This document shows, in pieces, positions 26,876-31,656 of a DNA stretch of 31,656 bases. The number at the start of each line of letters is the position of its first letter. Positions within the stretch are counted from its first letter, which is position 1. The stretch is from JBJXFE01 sp046153875 (GTDB lineage: Bacteria > Planctomycetota > Phycisphaerae > Phycisphaerales > UBA1924), in contig JBJXFE010000017.1 of assembly GCA_046153875.1 (NCBI GenBank), positions 1-31,656 of the forward strand. The letters are read 5' to 3'. Both the position numbers and the translations under genes were made by a program. The notes beneath the pieces are model-generated. The model was not told where the DNA came from. It saw nothing but the letters and a program-made list of their open reading frames with translations, and searched no databases.

Positions 26876-29437
26876 TTACCGGCACCCCGCCACGAACTTC
26901 GTCTGGAAGCAGCCGAAGTCGGCGACGGTCAACTTCTCGTCCGCGTTGCAGTCGGCGTACGGGTCGGCCTTGGAGAAGCGATTCTGAAAGCACGGGAAGT
27001 CGGCCAGCGTGAGCTCGCCGTCGCGGTTGCAGTCGGGGTGGCAGACGCGGCAGCCGCGCCACTCGGCGACGCCGACGGACTCCACGCCGCCGGCGCGATC
27101 GAACCATCCGGTCATGAGCAGGATGTCTCGGTCGCCCTCGCGGCGGATCGCCGTGCCGTAGACACCCATGAATGGCGATGAGGATGAATCGGTGATCCCC
27201 CCGCCGGGTATGTCCCAGACTCCGGCACGGCGGCGGAGTATCCCTGTAGGCACGGCGGTGCCGGGAATGTTGAGAGTTCCGCCGACGTAGAGCGCCGGTC
27301 CGTCGCCGTCGTCGAAGGACCAAACGTGATGAATACGCCCCGACAACGGGACGGTTCCCGAGCCGCCCGTCAGCGGCGTCCATGAGTGACCATCCCACCG
27401 GGCCAGGATAAGGGGCGTAGTGAGCGGCGAAGCGCTGTTGCCGTATCGCCCGGCTGCCAAGAGCGCGCTTCCCGTGCCGCTGGAGATCACGGCCAGGTCG
27501 GAGACCTCGGGAAGGCCGGCGGCGACCGGCGGGAATCCACCCCCGACGGGGGACCACGAGACGCCATCCCACCGAGCGATGCCGTAGGACTGGACACCGG
27601 CGATGGTCTTGAAGTTGCCACCCGCGAACAGGCGGGGGCCGGTGCCCTCGTCAAACGAGGCAAGGGTCGAGATGACTTCGAAGCCGCTAATCCCCGCTCC
27701 GTCGCCCAAGCCGGACCAGGCCGTGCCGTTCCATCGAGCGATGCCAGAGGCGGGCGCCGCGTCGGCTCTCGTGAAACGTCCGCCGACATAGAGAGCTGAG
27801 CCCGAACCGTCGTCATGAACGACAAGCGCGGAGCCGCTGCCGACAGTCCACGTTCCTGAAGTAGGGTGGAGCCACCAGAGACCGGTCGCACCCGGCAGGG
27901 TCCACGCTGCGCCATCCCATCGGGCGATGCTCTTGCACGGAATGCCGTCAACGAGTTCGAAGCGCCCCGTGGCGTAGAGGGCAGGCCCGGAGCCATCATC
28001 AAAGGATGCCAGCGCATCGACTTCGCCCGGTGCGATCTGGGAAGGCGGAATCGTCAGGCCGCCGCCGATCGGATGCCATTCTCGACCATCCCACGCCGCG
28101 ATGCTTTCGCAGACTCTGTCGCCGGCAGTCCTGAAGTGTCCTCCAACGAAGACTCTCTCGCCGCTGCCGTCGTCGAAAACGCACGCCGCCTGTCCATCGT
28201 GCCCCGTCGAACCCCCCAAGCCCATGCTGCCCGGTTCCAGCCCGGCCCATTGCTGTCCGTCCCAACGCGCGACGCAGTTGGCCGTGGAAGTGCCGGCAAT
28301 ACTGAACCACCCGCTCGAATAGAGAACGGGACTTCCGCCCTCTTCGGTCGTGATCATCGATCGAACCGTGGAGTTCAAGCCTCCACCCAGCTTGACCCAC
28401 ACGCCGTTATCGAGTCGGGCAGCGTGCGAACTGAACGTGTAATAGAACTGGCCCCCGATGTGGAGTGTTGGACCTGACGGCCCGGGAAACACCACCATGG
28501 AGTTCACGTATTCAGAGTCGTCGCCGGGCAGGGGCGTTCCGACTTGGACCCACCCAGATCCTGTCCAGCGTGCGACGCGTGGCGCCTCGTAGAGCCCTGA
28601 CAGACTGAACGAGCCGGCGACCGTCAACTGCGGGCCGAATCCATGGTCGAAGAGCAGCATCTTCATGACCCCATTCTGGGAAGCTGCGACTCCATTGCCC
28701 AGCCCTGTCAGCGAAGTGCCGTCCCAGGCGACGATGCTGCGCCAGTACTCCCCCGGGGTCGTGCTCGGGAGATTGAACTTGCCTCCGACATACAGCCGCG
28801 GGCCCTGCCCCAGGTTGTACACGCCAAGCGAAAGCCCGAAGCCAGTCGTTCCGAGCCCACCGCCGACTTCGACCCATTCGCTTCCGGTCCAGCGCGCCAG
28901 CCCGTGGCAGGTTGTTGTGCCCGACTTCGTGAACCGGCCCGCCGCGTAGAGGGCTGGGCCGGAGCCGTCGTCGTACATCGCCAGCGCCCGGGCCTGGAGA
29001 TCGAATCCCGCGCCCATGGCCGACCAGGTGCGCCCATTCCAGCGGGCAAGGCCGGTAACGGGCACGCCGTCGATGCTGGAGAACTGGCCGCCCGCGAACA
29101 ATTCCGGCCCGCCGCCGATGTCGAGAACGGTGAGGAAGTAGATGCCAGGTGGCGTGCCGCTCCCGGCCCACACCCCCTCAATGACTGCTACCTCCTCCCA
29201 ACGATCGGCTTCCCATCGCATAAAGCCACACGCCGGCGGACCAGCTCCTGTGATGAGCCCGCCCGCGTAAAGCCGGGTGCCCGATCCATCATCGAAGACC
29301 GCAAGGGCGCGCACCTCGCTGGTGAATCGGGGCACGTTCGCGAACGGCTCCCCCCACCCCGGCTCGCACGGCTGGCCGAGCGTCGTCCACGCCCACAGTG
29401 CCGCCGCCGCGCCCGCGCACGCCGTGGACCGTTTCAT
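26876..29437 (-). CDS. Secreted propeller-like repeat protein with GC-type dockerin tail
   Basis: 853 residues from the ATG at 29437 with GGGAGG upstream. A signal peptide (MKRSTACAGAAAALWAWTTLG) precedes about 14 repeats of 55-60 residues. Each has a strand set around 'FDDGSGPALYVGGRF' and 'G-I-A-R-W-D-G-x-x-W-x-x-x-G', close in style to delta-60 or kelch-like repeats; 14 would suit two seven-bladed propellers. The last 55 residues hold two EF-hand-like motifs, DCNRDGELTLADFPCFQ and DCNADEKLTVADFGCFQ, ending in a final GCR, which is the GC-type dockerin tail found on exported proteins of Phycisphaerae. The repeats mention no catalytic residues. It is probably an extracellular adhesion or surface-attached protein. 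Confidence 0.85.
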   Translation of the reverse strand: MKRSTACAGAAAALWAWTTLGQPCEPGWGEPFANVPRFTSEVRALAVFDDGSGTRLYAGGLITGAGPPACGFMRWEADRWEEVAVIEGVWAGSGTPPGIYFLTVLDIGGGPELFAGGQFSSIDGVPVTGLARWNGRTWSAMGAGFDLQARALAMYDDGSGPALYAAGRFTKSGTTTCHGLARWTGSEWVEVGGGLGTTGFGLSLGVYNLGQGPRLYVGGKFNLPSTTPGEYWRSIVAWDGTSLTGLGNGVAASQNGVMKMLLFDHGFGPQLTVAGSFSLSGLYEAPRVARWTGSGWVQVGTPLPGDDSEYVNSMVVFPGPSGPTLHIGGQFYYTFSSHAARLDNGVWVKLGGGLNSTVRSMITTEEGGSPVLYSSGWFSIAGTSTANCVARWDGQQWAGLEPGSMGLGGSTGHDGQAACVFDDGSGERVFVGGHFRTAGDRVCESIAAWDGREWHPIGGGLTIPPSQIAPGEVDALASFDDGSGPALYATGRFELVDGIPCKSIARWDGAAWTLPGATGLWWLHPTSGTWTVGSGSALVVHDDGSGSALYVGGRFTRADAAPASGIARWNGTAWSGLGDGAGISGFEVISTLASFDEGTGPRLFAGGNFKTIAGVQSYGIARWDGVSWSPVGGGFPPVAAGLPEVSDLAVISSGTGSALLAAGRYGNSASPLTTPLILARWDGHSWTPLTGGSGTVPLSGRIHHVWSFDDGDGPALYVGGTLNIPGTAVPTGILRRRAGVWDIPGGGITDSSSSPFMGVYGTAIRREGDRDILLMTGWFDRAGGVESVGVAEWRGCRVCHPDCNRDGELTLADFPCFQNRFSKADPYADCNADEKLTVADFGCFQTKFVAGCR

Positions 29438-29638
29438 GGGTTGCCTCCCGAGAGTCGCCCCCGCCCCGGACCGCCCGCTCGGAACCGCGGGCGAACGCGA
29501 GCCTACCTCGCCACGCCAACACCGTCAATGCTGATTTGAGCAGCCAGCGCGCTAGCAAACTGTTCCGATCTGTCGCTCCGTGGAACGCGCCGACGCCGAA
29601 CTGCCCGCGTCATTCCTCACCTGTATCATGCTCCCCTC
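29438..29638. other. Divergent intergenic region with putative -10 (29624-29629)
   Basis: 200 bp between divergent starts. TATCAT at 29624-29629 lies 9 nt before the phosphofructokinase ATG at 29639, giving a very short leader. No tandem repeat or structured repeat is present here, in contrast with most gaps in the window. Confidence 0.35.
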
Positions 29639-30901
29639 ATGCCAGACCTCATCAAGGGCAACGCGATCATCGGGCAGTCCGGCGGGCCCACCGCCGTCAT
29701 CAACCAGTCGCTCGCGGGCGTCATCGAGGGGCTCCGGGCGGGGCTCGTCCGGCGCGGGTTCGTCAAGACCATCCTCGGCATGCGTCACGGCGTGAACGGG
29801 CTGGTCAAGGACCAGGTTGTGGACCTGACGAAGCTCGCCAAAGGCACCCTCGAGGCCGTCGCCCGGACGCCGTCCGCCGCGCTGGGGTCCTCGCGCGACA
29901 AGCCCGACCGCGACTACTGCAACGCCATCCTCAACGCGTGCTCGAAGCACGGCGTGAAGTACTTCTTCTACATCGGGGGGAACGACTCGTCGGACACGTG
30001 CCGGATCGTGAGCGAGCTGGCCGCGGAGGCCGGGGACGACCTGCGGTGCTTCCACGTCCCGAAGACCGTGGACAACGACCTGATGGGCAACGACCACACG
30101 CCCGGGTTCCCCTCCGCCGCGCGGTTCGTGGCGACGGCGTTCATGGCGGACGGCATGGACAACGCCAGCCTGCCGGGGATCAAGATCAACGTCGTGATGG
30201 GGCGGCACGCGGGGTTCCTGACGGCCGCGTCGGCCCTGGCCCGCGAGGTGGTCGGCGGCAAAACCGGCAGTGGGGGCAAGGGCGGAAGGGGCGCGGCCTA
30301 CGTCCCCGGCCCGCACCTGATCTACCTGCCCGAAGTCCCCTTCGACCCCGACCGCTTCGTCGCCGACGTGGACGCGGTGTATAAGAGGATCGGGCGCTGC
30401 CAGGTCGCCGTGAGCGAGGGCATCCAGGACAAGCACGGCAAGTCGATCGGCTCGACGCTCCTTCCCTCCGGGGACGTGGACGCGCACGGCAACGTGCAGC
30501 TCTCTGGCACGGGAGCGCTGGGCGACGCCTTGGCGGAGCTGTGCAAGAAGCGGATCAGGACCAGCAGCGGCAAAACCCCGCGCGTCCGCGCGGACACGTT
30601 CGGGTACCTCCAGCGCTGCTGGCCGGACGCCTCGCCGGCGGACGCGCAGGAGGCCCGGGCCGTGGGCGCGTTCGCCGCGACGCTCGCGGCGGCCGGCGAG
30701 CGATCCGGCTCGGTCGCGATCCTGCGGGCGAAGGGCAAGTCGTACAAGGTCACCTTCGCCCGCCAGGAACTCTCGGCTGTCGCGGCCAAGACCCGCCACA
30801 TGCCCCCGGCCTACATCAAGAGCACGAACGACGTGACCCCCGCGTTCATGGACTACATCCGCCCGCTGGTCGGCCCGCTCCCCGCGATGGCGCGCCTGTG
30901 A
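29639..30901 (+). CDS. 6-phosphofructokinase, probably pyrophosphate-dependent
   Basis: 420 residues from the ATG at 29639. Catalyses phosphorylation of fructose 6-phosphate in glycolysis; cytosolic. GQSGGPTAVINQSLAG opens the nucleotide/pyrophosphate site, YFFYIGGNDSSDT is the second phosphate loop (about residues 105-117), PKTVDNDLMGNDHTPGF the catalytic loop, MGRHAGFLTAASALA the substrate loop, and PEVPFD and DTFGYLQR follow. The lysine of PKTVDND and the Asp in GGNDS (fourth position) are the residues that distinguish pyrophosphate-using enzymes from ATP-using ones (PxTIDND, GGDGS). Position three of that loop is Asn instead of the usual Asp. A Gly/Lys-rich insert (GGKTGSGGKGGRG, about residue 205-217) is unusual. 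It diverges from the dockerin gene. Confidence 0.9.
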   Translation: MPDLIKGNAIIGQSGGPTAVINQSLAGVIEGLRAGLVRRGFVKTILGMRHGVNGLVKDQVVDLTKLAKGTLEAVARTPSAALGSSRDKPDRDYCNAILNACSKHGVKYFFYIGGNDSSDTCRIVSELAAEAGDDLRCFHVPKTVDNDLMGNDHTPGFPSAARFVATAFMADGMDNASLPGIKINVVMGRHAGFLTAASALAREVVGGKTGSGGKGGRGAAYVPGPHLIYLPEVPFDPDRFVADVDAVYKRIGRCQVAVSEGIQDKHGKSIGSTLLPSGDVDAHGNVQLSGTGALGDALAELCKKRIRTSSGKTPRVRADTFGYLQRCWPDASPADAQEARAVGAFAATLAAAGERSGSVAILRAKGKSYKVTFARQELSAVAAKTRHMPPAYIKSTNDVTPAFMDYIRPLVGPLPAMARL

Positions 30902-30947
30902 CGGGCGCGGCGGGTCTCTACGCTGTGCTTCCCCGGTGGGTCTGCGC

Positions 30948-31656
30948 ATGACTCCCCTCTCCGTCGCCATCGTCTGCAAGAACGCCGCGGCGACCATCGG
31001 CCGCACGCTCGATTCGGTCGCCGGACTGGCGGATGAAGTCGTCGCGCTCGATTCGGGCTCCACCGACGGCACGATCGCGCTGCTGGAGCGGCACGGGGCG
31101 CGGGTGATCCATACGGAATGGAAGGGGTACGTGGCGACGAAGCAGGCGGCGCTGGAGGCGTGCTCGCGCCCGTGGGTCCTGTCGCTCGACAGCGATGAGT
31201 CCGTCGAGCCCGACCTGCGCCGGTCGATCGAGGCGGTGCTGACGCGCGACGATGCGTCCCTTGCGGGAGGAATCGTCAACCGCAAGGTCTGGTACCGCGA
31301 TCGGCCGCTGAACTTCGCGTTCCAGCCCGAGCCGCGCTTGCGCCTGGTGCGCCGCGATCGCGCGCGGTGGACGGGCCTCGATCCGCACGACCAGATGGAA
31401 GTGGTGGGGGGCGGGCGCGTCGATAAGCTCCCCGGCACGCTCCGTCACGATTCCATCGCCACGTTTGCGGAGTTCCTCGTGAAGCATCTCGGCCACGCGC
31501 GCACGATGGCGAAGAGCCTGCACGACGCGGGCCGTCGCGGGCGTGTGCTCAGCCTGCTCGCTTCGCCGACCGGGGCGTTCCTCAAGCAGCTCGTGCTCAA
31601 GCAGGCGTGGCGCGACGGGTGGCCCGGCTGGCTGGCCGCGGGATCGATGGCCGCGT
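30948..31656 (+). CDS. Glycosyltransferase family 2 protein (LPS core type), 3' end outside the window
   Basis: The frame opens at the ATG at 30948 and runs off the end of the window without a stop; 236 residues are visible. It begins MTPLSVAIVCKNAAATIGRTLDSV, with DEVVALDSGSTDGT and WVLSLDSDE (the DxD metal site, about residues 84-86), the signature of GT-A fold family 2 enzymes. The EWKGYVATKQAALEACSRPW segment, QPEPRLRLVRRDRARWTG and the later helices (EFLVKHLGHARTMAKSLHDAGR) fit the WaaE/KdtX-like group that adds sugars to the LPS inner core. It stands 46 bp after the phosphofructokinase stop. A TACGCT hexamer lies about 25 nt before the start. Confidence 0.85.
   Translation, partial: MTPLSVAIVCKNAAATIGRTLDSVAGLADEVVALDSGSTDGTIALLERHGARVIHTEWKGYVATKQAALEACSRPWVLSLDSDESVEPDLRRSIEAVLTRDDASLAGGIVNRKVWYRDRPLNFAFQPEPRLRLVRRDRARWTGLDPHDQMEVVGGGRVDKLPGTLRHDSIATFAEFLVKHLGHARTMAKSLHDAGRRGRVLSLLASPTGAFLKQLVLKQAWRDGWPGWLAAGSMAA

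Noticed and set aside
1..31656. tRNA or rRNA genes
   Set aside because: I found no cloverleaf with a recognisable T-arm GTTCGAATC-type segment and CCA-proximal stem, and no rRNA-like stretch.

Overview
The window is high-GC DNA that most resembles a member of the Planctomycetota, probably class Phycisphaerae. The pointers are a GC-type dockerin tail on a secreted repeat protein, a fibronectin-III-like gene of a kind I associate with planctomycete genomes, LPS-type envelope genes, and several membrane proteins carrying the cysteine motif CxxCxYDxxG...CPECG. The lineage is an inference; no rRNA or other marker RNA gene is present.

Layout. 1-5.4 kb: the end of a membrane acyltransferase, a single-chain glycyl-tRNA synthetase (glyQS), an LPS-kinase-like protein and a phosphohexomutase. 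5.4-7.3 kb: a small conserved-looking protein and two tandem zinc-ribbon membrane paralogs. 7.3-10.1 kb: an accessory block with a duplicated segment of about 115 bp, a two-gene minus-strand operon, a nine-copy 21-bp tandem array and a deoxyribosyltransferase/TIR-like protein. 10.3-14.2 kb: a decayed phage cassette with a fibronectin-like gene, a 5'-truncated SU10-type major capsid gene, connector- or tail-like genes and a holin-like gene. 14.2-16.6 kb: two more zinc-ribbon proteins, a lipoprotein and two small hypotheticals. 16.7-21.5 kb: a HAD phosphatase, class I aldolase fbaB, and on either side of it two large paralogous zinc-ribbon membrane proteins. 21.6-26.7 kb: two secreted amidohydrolase-family proteins. 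26.9-29.4 kb: a secreted propeller-like protein with a dockerin tail. 29.6-31.7 kb: a phosphofructokinase of pyrophosphate type and a truncated family 2 glycosyltransferase.

The most unusual signal is the repeat landscape. Gaps are packed with 7-8-bp short tandem repeats, each locus with its own unit, often as two inverted arms. The same class of repeat sits in frame inside the phosphohexomutase and forms the hydrophobic core of one signal peptide. A second family, a structured element of about 109 bp ending in GGGTGCCAC/GTGGCACCC, occurs four times, complete or shortened. Several genes also have a -10-like hexamer only 5-9 nt before the start codon, suggesting leaderless or nearly leaderless mRNAs.

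Working together: aldolase and phosphofructokinase belong to central glycolysis. The phosphohexomutase, LPS-kinase-like protein, HAD phosphatase, acyltransferase and glycosyltransferase fit envelope polysaccharide synthesis. The six zinc-ribbon membrane proteins are a lineage-expanded family of unknown role.
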